Assembly: GCA_951640165.1 (NCBI GenBank)
Contig: OX621265.1
Span: forward strand, 14,583,001 to 14,647,000
From: Pseudoips prasinana
Taxonomy: Eukaryota > Arthropoda > Insecta > Lepidoptera > Nolidae
DNA length: 64,000 nt
Reading direction: 5' to 3'
Part shown: positions 43,020 through 53,210 of the stretch, one piece after another
Numbering within the stretch: the stretch's first letter is position 1
How the letters are laid out: each line of letters opens with the position of its first letter
Program-made: the position numbers and the translations under genes
Notes under the pieces: generated by a model
The model's database searches: none
Told to the model about the DNA's origin: nothing
The model's input: the letters and a program-made list of their open reading frames with translations, nothing else

Positions 43020-44560
43020 TTATTTAATAAATCTTTACAAGATGATGTTCATAGGGACAAATATGAAAAAAGAGAACATAATCCCAGTGCACAAAAGTGG
43101 ATCTAGACAAAACGTGGAAAATTATCGACCAATATCCATACTCAATACTCTTGCTAAACTATTTGGAAAACTTGTACATAATCAAATGTATACATTCGTA
43201 CAGCAAAACCTAATACAGGAACACTTATTTACTAACAAAAACCACAACTACAAACCTAATGATATTTTCTTTAATTACTTATTAATAATAATAATAATAT
43301 AATAATAAATCATTTAATTCAGACACAGTCCATATTATTTGTTAGTAATACATCTTAATAACTAGTGTTAGTAATAATAATTTAAGTATAATGTGGATGG
43401 AGGGCACAAGCTCAAACCAAGCCCAGAACACGACCACCTGTAGAGTGTAGGGATGTCCAGTGCCGGAACATCGGCGAGTCCCAGCGACCACCCAACACAC
43501 TCAAGAACTAAGTCAAGCGCAATCAAACAGACGCTGTAGGTATATACTGATGTAAAAAAATACAGTTGACAGAGTAGATCATAAAATATTACTGGACAAA
43601 ATAGCCTATAACGGGATTCGAGGTAGTTTGCTGTGTTAGTTCTGGTCATATATTATCAATTGTAACCAAATAGTAATAAGTAACGAATCCTATTGAGATT
43701 CCTTCAAAGGTGTACCACAAGGATCCATTCCTGTTCCACTTTTTTTTCTATAAATGAGATGTGCAAATGTTTCCATAATAGTAAATTTCTATGGTATGCT
43801 GACGACTACGCTCTGTTACAAAGAGCGCAGTTGTCGAAGATCTAAATCGACTGTTCAAATACTGTGACGAAAATAAACTGCAAGTAAGTACCTGTAAATG
43901 TAAATATAGTCGCTATGAACGACTTTTTAGAGAGACGCATATCCATGACTTGGGAATTATCTTAGATAATAATTTACACCTCAACCTATACTTTGATAAG
44001 ATGGTTACTTAAGCCTTCAAAATGTATAAATTCGTTATTAGAGCATGCGCACATTTCAAACACCCAACTAAATATCTACACGTATTTAATTCAATAGTCC
44101 GACCGCAGATAGAACACGCTATCATGATATGACCCATATGCCAAATATGACTACCTCATTGAAATTATTCAGTACCATATTAGCTAGGCTTCCGCGCAGT
44201 GCAATCACACCACTTTGTCCACCGTTAAGAAGAACAGTTTTAGGTGCTAATTCTCCTTACGCAAGGATGTGTAAGTTGGTAAATGGCTTTAGCGATTTAA
44301 TCGATTTACACTTCGATTCTATTAACAAAAAAAATATCTACTTACACATTCATCAAATTTAGAATAGCAACAAAAATAAAATAATAATATAACAACCTAA
44401 GTGTGATATGTTTCTTGTATAAATTGTAAAATTTCTGTATATAATCGTTTGCGGTGTTTACCTTCAAGTAATTGTTACATTGTTATAAGTTTATTGATAA
44501 TGTGTTAGATATAAGAATTAATGTAAACAATTGTTGGTGAACCTTAATAAATAAAAAATT
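43020..44560 (+). pseudogene. Heavily decayed LINE RT remnant
   Basis: Pieces in different frames: IIPVHKSGSRQNVENYRPIS then ILNTLAKLFGKL (43,060-43,200), GVPQGS (about 43,710), and the C-terminal LCPPLRRTVLGANSPYARMC (44,210-44,270). The order is that of one plus-strand ORF2 with many stops. A 250-bp block at about 43,290-43,560 does not fit and may be an insertion or drifted sequence. It ends with AATAAATAAAAAATTAG near 44,560. A similar C-terminus (PPFRRTVLGYNAPIPRLC) occurs in the LINE at 62,032-62,880. Confidence 0.7.
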
Positions 44561-44767
44561 AGTAATACGTGCAAACGTCTTGGATTGTATAATTAACCAA
44601 AATCACCCTTATCACATTTTAACTGTAAGATACATATATTGTAGAATTATTTGTTACCCAAATAAAATAATAAAAAAAATGCCAGCCGAATGAAATCCAT
44701 TCCATAGGCAGTGCATTCCACACTCGAACAATTTGTATACTGAAAGATTTTTAGAATCGCATGGCAT

Positions 44768-44968
44768 TTTGCTGCACGTGTGGCGGCTAAGACAGTCGCC
44801 TCGCCGCTTCGTTTCGCGGGTTCGAGTCCCGCGCCCGACAACTATTTGTGTGACCCATAAATAGTTGTTCTGAGTCTGGATGTAATTTGTGTCCGTCTGT
44901 TATATGTTTGTAAAGTACCCCGCGACACAGGGATTAGAGTCCCTAATGCGGGCATTGTCTCTAAAAAA
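44768..44968 (+). mobile_element. tRNA-derived SINE, family 2
   Basis: Head TGCACGTGTGGCGGCTAAGA, B box GGTTCGAGTCC, then AACTATTTGTGTGACCCATA and AAAGTACCCCGCGACACAGG, ending near GTCCCTAATGCGGGC. Longest of the four copies together with 48,573-48,772. Confidence 0.85.
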
Positions 44969-45281
44969 AATTAACTCGAAGTTTTCTGATGCCCGCAAAA
45001 TTCGTGATTGATTTATGTGAAGAAATACTAATAGTATTTTCGGTATAGCGGAGTAGATGGAAGGAACAGAATACTATATGGACGTGATAATAATGAACTA
45101 AATAAGATAAATTTTGTTAAAATCGATCGTTGCTAAGAAAATTTGAAGTTAGATGTATGTTGTACTTAAACAGTAACTATTGCAACGATATCACATCTCT
45201 ATTTAAAATGCGACGCAATCCATCAGGGACGTAAAGAAAGCTGGTAAAATTACAGTGTACAGATAAACCAAACTTTATTAC
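44969..45281. other. Intron 10 stretch, nothing recognised
   Basis: AT-rich sequence up to the donor of exon 10. No repeat or gene could be identified. Confidence 0.4.
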
Positions 45282-45425
45282 CTGTAAAAAGCCTGGTGAG
45301 GTTCCTGCAGTGCTTCCTAGCAGTGCATACCAGGAGTAGCCACTGAGGAAACAGGTGCTGATGGCGGGACAGGAGCGACGCTACGCTGGTCGACCCTTCC
45401 GTGCCTTCCCGGTCGTCAGATACAC
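45282..45425 (-). CDS. rols: rols/TANC-family protein, exon 10 (sensor region)
   Basis: A 144-bp exon with acceptor GCGCAG and donor GTAATA. It reads G-VSDDREGTEGSTSVASLLSR then HQHLFPQWLLLVCTARKHCR and NLTRLFT-G. The S-L-L-x-R-H-x-x-x-F-P-x-W-L-x-L-V-x-T-x-R segment is a hallmark of the TANC STAND ATPase; the T-x-R lies where STAND proteins have a sensor residue after the Walker B strand. The exon starts with two bases and ends with one base of Gly codons, matching exons 9 and 11. Confidence 0.92.
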
Positions 45426-45599
45426 CTGCGCGACAAATAGCATTCTTCATTAGTTGCAAATGGACATCTGTTGCGCCCGGGATGTGGATTAGATAGCATA
45501 TCAGTAATTTCAACACATTTCATTATTGGTACTTTGGTATATATTTTAGCCGAACATAACCACTGTTTGGGCGGTTCATTTCCAGTTGAGAAAATAACA

Positions 45600-46410
45600 G
45601 TGTTTATCTGAAGAGCTGCTTTTTAATTAAAGAGAACATGTCTGCCAACCCACATTTGGCCATCGTGGTGAATATCCCCTCTCATTGTTAGAGGAGGCCT
45701 TTGCCCTGCAGCGAGACAGTAATAGGCTGCTTTATAATATTTAAGTCATTATATTTGGTGACTAGTATATGAATATAATCACTTAGCCCTACAATTTAAA
45801 TACAGTTTAAATTGAATGTCTAACTTTAATTTTAAGTACAGTCAACGGCAAAAGTACACAACGTAAAAAGTACGTTACGTTCGTAACGTAGTAAAGTACA
45901 GTCAAAGTCAAAATCGGTGATTCAATGCTAAATACCATATATACCACATATACCATACAATATCATTAGCTAATATTAGTCAACCTGAAGCATAGCCTTT
46001 TAATTAAAGCGAACATGTCTCGCAGCCCGCATTAAACCAGCCTAGCCTAGCCTATCCCCTCTCAAGGAGACCCTTGCCCTGCAGTAAGACAGTCATCATC
46101 ATCATCATATCAGCCTAAAGACCCATCCTTGGGGGAGGCCTTTGTCCACTGCTGGACAAAGGCCTCCCCCAAGGATCTCCACAACAGCCGGTCCTGCGCT
46201 TCCCGCGTCCCTTACAAGATCGTCGGTCCATCTTGTAGGGGGCCTGCCCAAGCTTCGTCTTGCGGTTCGTGGTCGCTACTGGAGACCCTTTCTGCGCCAT
46301 CGGCCGTCTACCCACTGCTACTTCAATTTGGCAATTCCTTAGGCTTGTCAGCTACTTTGGTTCGCCTGCGGATCTCGATATTCGATCGCGCACGGATACT
46401 TCAGGCATAG
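45600..46410 (-). repeat. LINE ORF2 tails with a perfect 24-bp hairpin
   Basis: Scraps at 45,600-45,735 and 46,000-46,095 share AACATGTCTG/C, ATCCCCTCTC and GCCTTTGCCCTGCAG, and 46,100-46,410 has the TTGTAGGGGGCCTGCCCAAG block; read on the minus strand they are ends of LINE ORF2 genes. At 46,125-46,176 the block ATCCTTGGGGGAGGCCTTTG plus TCCA is followed after CTGC by its perfect complement. The GTACGTTACGTTCGTAACGT-like stretch near 45,870 is another small palindrome. Confidence 0.6.
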
Positions 46411-47216
46411 CCTTCTAAATTGCTCTTTGGGTGACCTTGAGCCTTCTCATGAGGCCCATAGTAAGCGACCACATCGCTGTTCAAAAGTCATCATCACTGG
46501 CAACACACACGCAAGTCTTCGACCAGGTGGTTTTGGCGCCAACGCGGAAAAAGACGCATCTGGGCATTGTTTCATTTTTTTTAACTGGTGTAAATGCGAG
46601 TTTTTATGTGTAAATATGGTGTATTTTTAGACATAACATCTTCGAAAACGTACACAAGTGAAGGAAAGTACCATATTGCCGTGAATTGCGATTTTCTGTG
46701 TTGAATCTAAAACTCCATATAAGCCTCTGTAAAGTCTCCACCGCTAAAGTAAAGCAGGGGAGATTATGTATAACTCGCCTGTGACGTACTTTACTTGACA
46801 TTGACTCAGTGACGAAAATAAATGATATAAAAATATATTTACTCAAACTCAAATATTTTATTTGCTTAAATATGGGTTATAAAAGATCTTAAAAATAATA
46901 CAGCGTACAATCCATATTAGCCTTTCGGCGTGCAAATATTGTCAATTAAGGTATTTACCAATTTCATAACTAATCAAATTTATAGTTTCATTTTCTTTAT
47001 TGAGATATTAGGCAAACTCATTATGGTAGTATCAAATAACGATGAGTTGTTGGCTCTATTTGATTCTTCTACTGAAGGCTCATAAGGCCGACGAAGCCAG
47101 AGCCGTGAAACGGTATCAAAAAAAAACTTCGACCAGTGTGTGTTGCCAGTAAGACATTAATGGGCTACATTATAATATTTTGTTCTAACTTTCAATTTAA
47201 GTACAATTGTACTTAC
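46411..47216. other. Intron 9 stretch with repeat scraps
   Basis: Contains the continuation of the LINE tail (TGACCTTGAGCCTTCTCATG, near 46,430) and AT-rich sequence. Small frames at 46,427-46,630 and 46,604-46,852 have no recognisable domain. Confidence 0.4.
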
Positions 47217-47355
47217 CGCCAGTCATCCCCTCGTCAATGGCATCAACTAAGAGGAACAAGCACTGCTTGGGCGGGTCAATCTCCAGTAACGGGAACAACA
47301 GTGCCTTCTTGAAACACTCGTCCGGGTTCTTCTCCAAATTCTGGGGAAGGAGTGC
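47217..47355 (-). CDS. rols: rols/TANC-family protein, exon 9 (Walker B)
   Basis: A 139-bp exon with acceptor TTTTTAG and donor GTAAGT. It reads ALLPQNLEKNPDECFKKALL then FPLLEIDPPKQCLFLLVDAI and DEGMTG. CLFLLVDAIDEG is a Walker B motif (four hydrophobic residues, then D-x-x-D-E) that coordinates Mg2+ and activates water in STAND ATPases. NPDECFKKALLFPL matches the family helix before it. It begins on a codon boundary and ends with one base of Gly. Confidence 0.93.
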
Positions 47356-47439
47356 CTAAAAACGAAGTGCAATCAATTAAAATAAGCACAACAATAATAG
47401 ACGGCTGCAAAAATTATACTTCTTCTCAAGCATAACATG

Positions 47440-47545
47440 TATAGCGGTAGTGGCAAGATGGTTGCCTGGAAGAGATCGTTTTTAGTGATAAGCCCACCAA
47501 TTGCATTAAAATAAGTTAATTTTCTTGTTCGTAATCATTGTAGGC
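47440..47545 (+). repeat. LINE 3' tail scrap
   Basis: GCCTGGAAGAGATCGTTTTTA and GTGATAAGCCCACCAATTGCA match the conserved 3' end of LINE B/E. Only about 100 bp are left. Confidence 0.6.
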
Positions 47546-47570
47546 GAAGAATCATCATCGAAGAATCATC

Positions 47571-47647
47571 AAGAAGGCGAAGTACACTTTACTGCAAAAA
47601 TAAGTAACACATACTTATTTTTGCAGTAAAGTGTACTTCGCCTTCTT
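47571..47647. repeat. Perfect 36-bp inverted repeat, 5-bp loop
   Basis: The arm starts AAGAAGGCGAAGTACACTTT and is followed after ACACA by its exact complement ending in CGCCTTCTT. Such a palindrome could extrude as a cruciform or form a hairpin in the pre-mRNA of rols intron 8. Confidence 0.95.
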
Positions 47648-47830
47648 CATGGTCTACTACAGATAATGAGGTCCTCGGTCTAGCTTAAAGGTGAAATAAG
47701 GACTGTTTCCCTTAAGCCCCGCCCGTAGTATCAGCCGGTAATCTGGATGTTAGTGCTGTTACACCTCCGTGCCAAAGAGAGCACGTAAAACCCAACCACG
47801 CCAACTTTTTTTTAACAACTTTGCTTACCA

Positions 47831-48010
47831 GTGCCTCTAGCACGAGTTCCTGCAGTTTACTTACTCGATCACACGTAGTTTCTCCCATACATTGAGCACC
47901 AGCGCCTCTCGCGGAAACTATTAAGAACTAAAACTCTGGTGCTCAATGTATGGGACGAAACTGTACGTGTGATCGAATAAGTAAACTGCAGGAACTCGTG
48001 CTAGAGGCAC
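47831..48010. repeat. ~72-bp-arm inverted repeat next to exon 8
   Basis: Arms at 47,831-47,902 and 47,936-48,010 are near-perfect complements: GTGCCTCTAGCACGAGTTCC, TGCAGTTTACTTA and CCCATACATTGAGCACCAG. The spacer is about 33 bp. The right arm ends 26 bp before the donor of exon 8 (48,037-48,042). It may be a MITE or an inverted duplication; no target duplication is clear. Confidence 0.9.
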
Positions 48011-48042
48011 AGTATACATGTGGCTGAGCACGTTTAACATAC

Positions 48043-48322
48043 CTGCTGTATCTCCGGTTCTGACAACAGCTTATCGTAATAAGCGTTAGCTATCAGCGTC
48101 CTAGGACTGATCGGCAAGCTCGGTATAGGCGGCGGAACATCTTCTCGCCTATTCTCTTCTACTTTAGGTTCTTCTACTTTTGGTAACTGCTCCTCTGGCT
48201 TGAGAACGTTTTGGTATTCAGGAAGCTCCTCCTCATCTTCTTTCTTGGGACTAGGGGCGCGGTTTTCGGGTTTTTTCACTGGGGAGTTTTCCGCGGACCT
48301 GAGATCACTTTTATTGGGGTAT
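48043..48322 (-). CDS. rols: rols/TANC-family protein, exon 8
   Basis: A 280-bp exon with acceptor TTCACAG and donor GTATGT. Its first two thirds are disordered and rich in Lys, Glu and Pro (KKPENRAPSPKKEDEEELPE; KVEEPKVEENRREDVPPPIP). Its end, SPRTLIANAYYDKLLSEPEI-QQ, is the family helix L-x-x-x-Y-x-x-x-L-L-x-x-P-x-I/L-Q that leads into the Walker B part in exon 9. It starts with one base completing Arg from exon 7 and ends on a codon boundary. Confidence 0.9.
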
Positions 48323-48451
48323 CTGTGAACAAAATAAAATTATTATTACAGGATATTAAATTTTTTTTTATATATAAAATTATTATTACAGGATTTTGAT
48401 ACATTTTTTTTGATACTGCCTTTTAATGATTGTACGTTTATACATTTGTAA

Positions 48452-48572
48452 CTAGCTGTGCCCCGCGGTGTTACCCGCGTTAAATTGTTTAAATTTTCTT
48501 TGCTATAAACCTCACGTGCGTTCTGGAGTTATAGCGTCAGGAAGGAAAACCCGACTTATTTTTATATAGTAG
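48452..48572. repeat. Helitron-like repeat fragment
   Basis: Starts ACTAGCTGTGCCCCGCGGTG and runs to about TATAGTAGATAAAG. It mirrors the end of the repeat at 8,190-8,455. It is followed immediately by a family 2 SINE. Confidence 0.5.
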
Positions 48573-48772
48573 ATAAAGACGACGCCCGCATTAGGGAATC
48601 TAATCCCTGTGTCGCGGGGTACTTTATAAACATATAATAGACGGACACATTTACATCTAGACTCAGAACAACTATTTATGGGTCACACAAATAGTTGTCC
48701 GGCGCGGGATTCGAACCCGCGACACAAAGAGGCGAGGCGACTGTCTTAGCCACTGCGCCACACGTGCAATCA
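48573..48772 (-). mobile_element. tRNA-derived SINE, family 2
   Basis: Complement of the family 2 pattern: CCCGCATTAGGGA, CCTGTGTCGCGGGGTACTTT, TGGGTCACACAAATAGTTGT, GGGATTCGAACCCGCGAC and CCACTGCGCCACACGTGCA. The B box is intact (GGTTCGAATCC on the minus strand). Confidence 0.85.
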
Positions 48773-48936
48773 AACTAAGTATCAACACACATTAGGCATA
48801 GAAAAATAAGGGATAAACACCACAATGCTTACTTTTAAAATGGCAATTATGGTGGTCAAAATCTAGAGCAGCTAGACAAGAAAAATAAATCCATCTTATA
48901 GAATATACTCTATAAATACATGAAAAAAAAATAAAA

Positions 48937-49650
48937 AAGGTTTTTATTCACGTAGACTTTAAAAAAGCGCTTGTAAATAGTCAGAACATGTTCGTAGTAA
49001 CATATAATTAATTTATAATTATTTCTAGGTACATATAGATATTTAGGTACACGGATTGTCGGAAATAATTTACAATAAGAGAAAGTCCTTAACAATAGTA
49101 TTCATACAAAAATAAAACTAACACAATTTAAACAAATTAGCCAACGTAGTACACGACGAGCTAGCTTACTAGTCTTACCGAAAATTAGAACTAACTATGG
49201 CAAAAAAATGCTAACTTTTGAAGGAGCACAACTTTACAATAAAATACCCTCACATATTAGAAATGTACACTCACTCAATGCATTCAAAACTCAACTTAGC
49301 CGGTATCTAATCGCAGATCAAAAACTGTTGGAGAAATGAACGCATTGAATGGGTAAAGATGGTGAACTTTATTACAACTTATTTTAATTAGTATTGTTCT
49401 CAAGTAAGTGACATGTAATGTTTTTATTGAGAATAAAAGTTCTTTAAACCTATAAGATTTATTTTATAACAGTTGCGATATTTAACTAACTTAAATTAAG
49501 TTATTGTCAAGGATCATGTGTAGGTTTAATTATATAAATTTTAGCTATATTTTTACCACATATTGTCTGAATGGTTCTGTCTATATTAAGGTACGAATTA
49601 AATGTTATTATTATGGCGGACCTTGTGTTTATAACGACGGTCACGCTTTA
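48937..49650 (+). repeat. Family F repeat carrying a LINE RT C-terminus
   Basis: Starts AAGGTTTTTATTCACGTAGA. At 49,150-49,338 a plus-strand frame reads KIRTNYGKKMLTFEGAQLYN then KIPSHIRNVHSLNAFKTQLS and ends with a stop after KLLEK, a LINE ORF2 C-terminus. The end near 49,560 (CAGACAATA-type, inverted) is shared with the centre of the 11,065-11,600 foldback. Family F therefore probably represents LINE-derived 3' sequences. Confidence 0.6.
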
Positions 49651-50701
49651 ATGCTACCACCGGATCCAATGCGCTCCAACTGAGAAGACCCAGCGAAACA
49701 TACTCAGCGGGTGTCTCTACTACCGATTTCAACACGGCTAAGTACTAAGATACTGTTAATGTTATGTTCTTGGGTTTAAGTAAGATCTGGGAAAGGGGAT
49801 GGGTGAGTGATGCTATGTGTGGTAAGCGTAATAGGCTACTGAACGCGCCTAATTGCGCTCAGCGCTGATCAACCAGACGGCCAAAATGAACATTAAAGAT
49901 CGTTTGTCTCACAGCTCTGGCGACCTTACTCACACGCAGAAACACAACATTAAAGTTATTAATGTTATTATTAAGGAATGTCTTTTGTAAGTTGGAGGTA
50001 CTTCCCCAGTCGGGCTGCTCTTTGAGCGAACAAACGCTGTAGCCTACCTCTCTTAAAATGCTTTGATGGATAGAAAATTGGAAATCGGCGTTGTGTGTAA
50101 CTGTAGTTCTAAGAAACTCGAATCTTTTAGCCTTAATTTCGAGACTTGAAGGGATTTTCAAGATTTTGAGCCCTTTGAGTCTTCTGATTCCTGTCTAATC
50201 TTTTAGTTCTTTTAACTAGACTAAGTTAAGAACTTGAGTTAGTTTATTGTAATAGGTAATGAATGCTAGGTGATTTAATATGCTGATTGAAAATAAATCA
50301 CACAATAAAAATGTGTAATAATTAAATTACATTAAACGCAAATAACCTAATCAAAAGTATCCACATGACGACTGACGATTTGTCTGAAATAAATATATAA
50401 TATACAAGACATAATAGTAACATACTTAATAAATCAATGATTTTTTCATTGCTATTTTATATACTCCAAACTACAAATATGGATTTAGAGGACTCACACA
50501 AGAGTTCTTTTAAAAAGTCTCGTCTTTGAGCCCTTTTTAGAAGTATGTACTCAAGTCTTTTTACAAAAGACTCCAAATTCTGAATGGCTTGAGTTTTACG
50601 TTTTCTTTATAAGACTCGAGTCTTCAAAAATAACTCAAGTTTTATTAAATAAGACTCCAAGACTCGAGTTTCTTAGAACATTTTGTGTAACACTCTCTTA
50701 C
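49651..50701. other. Intron 7 stretch with AAGACTCGAGTCTT-like repeats
   Basis: The frame at 49,859-50,161 on the minus strand (100 codons) is not recognised and has no splice or family support. From 50,490 to 50,690 and around 50,130-50,230 the words ACTCGAGT, AAGACTC, GAGTCTT and ACTTGAG recur irregularly, more than chance would suggest, next to the donor of exon 7. No mobile element boundary is visible. Confidence 0.4.
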
Positions 50702-51006
50702 CTAAAGTTAGCGACGGGTATCCTGGACTTTGGCGGGCTATTTTCCACTCTCCTATCCTCCCCCGAGCTATCATTCTTCTGTTCAGAAGACAAGCTCTTC
50801 TGCAGCACCGCCACTTTCTTCTCACTCAGCGGCTCAGAAGACTGTCGTAGAAGTCTAGAGTTCCTCAACTCTTTGGACTGCCGTTGAGAGATGTTCCGAA
50901 GGAAGAGGTTCTCATGGTTCTCGTAGAGACGGAGGTCGTCTTTCTGGTCTTGGTCTACGAAGGGGTTAGTTGGCTTGGCTGAACAGCGAGGCATTATTTC
51001 TGGAAG
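50702..51006 (-). CDS. rols: rols/TANC-family protein, exon 7
   Basis: The longest visible exon, 305 bp, with acceptor TCTTTCAG and donor GTAAGA. It starts on a codon boundary and reads LPEIMPRCSAKPTNPFVDQD then ENLFLRNISQRQSKELRNSR and later KKVAVLQKSLSSEQKNDSSG. The composition (Ser, Arg, Lys, Glu) points to a disordered insertion inside the ATPase domain between the helix of exon 4 and that of exon 8. The NPF tripeptide could be an EH-domain ligand; that is speculative. It ends with two bases of Arg. Confidence 0.82.
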
Positions 51007-51124
51007 CTGAAAGAAATATATATTTTTGAAATAACTTAAATATTCGGAACATACTATAACACCACTACACAACCGATATAAATACATTTTTTTTTTATAT
51101 TGATTGATTATTTAATAGTAATAA

Positions 51125-51450
51125 TGTCCTCCTAGCCGAATTTCGGCCACGACGGCCAGTCCCAATAGAGCGCGGGATATATTATAGTGCACAAGTGTGT
51201 GCGCAAACACAGGGGCACTTTCCATTACACCACTCTCATGACCGGAAAAAGGTCACGTACAGGACCGAGGGCTTTATGTGCTCTCCGAGGCACGGGGGTA
51301 TAATACCACCAACTCCCAGATTTAGGGCTGATACTGAGATTTTTTCTTTTTACAGAAAAATCCCAAAATTACTTTTGGCACGACCCGGGATTCAACCCAC
51401 GACCTCGTTCTCCGCGGGTGAACACGCTACCGCTAGACCAACGAGGCAAT
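51125..51450 (-). mobile_element. tRNA-derived SINE-like repeat, family 4
   Basis: On the minus strand the head reads TGCCTCGTTGGTCTAGCGGT and a B-box-like GGGTTGAATCC follows after the expected spacing, with CTCGGAGAGCACATAAAGCC and GGTGTAATGGAAAGTGCCCC in the body. The head is close to a real tRNA sequence. Only one copy is present in the window. Confidence 0.6.
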
Positions 51451-51454
51451 AATA

Positions 51455-51850
51455 TACAAACAATACATAGAAAACACCCAGGCCAAGAACATAGACATGT
51501 TTATCAACAAAAATACTTGTCTTGTGCGACGATCGAACCCGCCACCTGTGGATCGGAACGCATTTCACTACCAACTGGGTCATGGCGGTCGTCAGACCTT
51601 CTAAGGCTATAATTTGCATCAGTCCATCTTGTAAGGGTAATATATAGACTCACGCCTGTTTCCAGAAGGGCAGACATGGACAACTGATTTAAGTTTGTCA
51701 CTTGGCCTGCCTTGAGAACATCTCCGACAGGTCAAGTGAAAAACATTGCCCTCTGATCCCAAACTAAGCAGAGCTTGTACTATGGAAACCAGATAACTGA
51801 TATATGTACTACATATATTATTTTTCTTTTGTAAATACATACTTATATAT
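51455..51850 (-). mobile_element. SINE-like repeat, family 3, with LINE tail insert
   Basis: On the minus strand: CATGACCCAGTTGGTAGTGA and a B-box-like GGGTTCGATCG. The 3' domain AAGCAGAGCTTGTACTATGG with AACTGATATATG lies at 51,765-51,800, separated from the head by about 150 bp that includes TGTTTCCAGAAGGGCAGACA. This makes it a composite or a nested copy related to 18,965-19,270. Confidence 0.5.
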
Positions 51851-52086
51851 GAAAAAATAAATAAAATTAAATAAATCTCCGACTTGGTCAGAAAATGTTA
51901 ATGTAAAACATAATATTTATGTAGATGGTTCGTATTTTACTGCTTTTAATTTAATAAACCAGGTCCCTACTCGTGAAGACCTGTTATTGGCTTAGTGCTG
52001 CTTACATCCTCAACATTTTGAACTTAAACTCTGTTCAATCTCCATAATAAAATAAATAAATAACGTATTATTATATATATACATAC

Positions 52087-52211
52087 ATCGTCAGCCATGC
52101 TGAGCGGCGCGTCGGCATGTAGGTCGGTGTAATCCTCTCGTTCGTGTATGCGGTGTATGGTGCGGGTTCGACGCCCGGCCGATCCGCCGTCTTCGTCGTC
52201 TGTGCGTTGAT
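52087..52211 (-). CDS. rols: rols/TANC-family protein, exon 6
   Basis: A 125-bp exon with acceptor TTTTTCAG and donor GTATGT. With the base left by exon 5 it reads D-QRTDDEDGGSAGRRTRTIHR then IHEREDYTDLHADAPLSMAD-D. It is polar and probably disordered, part of the insertion between the two halves of the ATPase domain. No motif was recognised. It ends on a codon boundary. Phase agreement on both sides is the main support. Confidence 0.78.
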
Positions 52212-53210
52212 CTGAAAAAAGAAAATAGAGAAATTTTTAACTTATCACCTCCTCAATGTAGTTTAAAAAAGTTAATATTGTGATTGCCTAGTTTTGTGTT
52301 CAGATTTACATTTTGCATTGCGAATCACACTAATATTATAAGTGCGAAAGTTTGTGATTGTGTGAGTGTGTATATTTGTTACTTCATCACGTCTAAACGG
52401 CTGGTGCAATTTTAATAAAATTTGGTAAGGAGTTAGCTGACATCTTGGATTAACACATAAGCTATAATTTATAAAGTTTAACGCGGGTAAAACCGCGGGG
52501 TAGTAATGCTATAAAACTAAAATTTAATATAGAAGGTTACTTCTAAAACACCAACAACCTCGCAGCACTAGATACTTATCACCTTAAGCAACAACTTTTG
52601 TTCTACAACTTTTGATAATTAGTTAGATTTTATTGTCATACAAAAATAAGTATTAATTTTATTTACCGCTTGAATGTTTGTAACTCTACGAGCATCGCAA
52701 AGACCCGAAAACACGCGCGCGAGCTTAGCGCCGTTCGCGCGTCGTACTTTCATTTCTAAATTAAACATAGACCTACAAACATCACGAGAGTACAACAAAA
52801 ACTTTATAAATATTTTTTTTTCTACTTTTGAGTTATGTCCAAAGTCGTAAAACAAAAGTTGTTGCTTATGATGTAAGCAATGTAGTCCAGCGAGGTTGTT
52901 GGTGTTTTACAAATAACCATATATACCATACCATACTGGAGGACTTATTGATCTTTGGACTTATCGATGAACAAAATAACAGTACAATGAGTGTTCAAAC
53001 TTGGCTGCCACCCAACTATTTCAATTATTTAATAATGGAACATGTTTTATACATAATTCATTTCTATTGTTGTGTTACTGACCTACGCTGATTGTTTTGA
53101 CGCCATATTGTCTGCGGTTTTCAACTATAGAAATTCAAAGAACCTTTGGAAACAATGCATTATTAATGCATCATCATATCATTGAAATTATACAAAAGGC
53201 TCTCGAATAT
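52212..53210. other. Intron 5 stretch with a Helitron-like scrap
   Basis: At 52,330-52,515 there is a dispersed repeat with CACTAATATTATAAGTGCGA and GGGTAAAACCGCGGGG, related in its end to 8,190-8,455. The rest, including frames at 52,619-52,855 and 52,828-53,091, was not recognised. TTTTGTTCTACAACTTTTG / CAAAAGTTGTTGCTTATGA near 52,590 and 52,853 form part of an inverted repeat around a ~240-bp centre. Confidence 0.45.

Noticed and set aside
49859..50161. 100-codon minus-strand frame in intron 7
   Set aside because: No family resemblance, and no acceptor/donor arrangement in phase with exons 7 and 8, which join directly.
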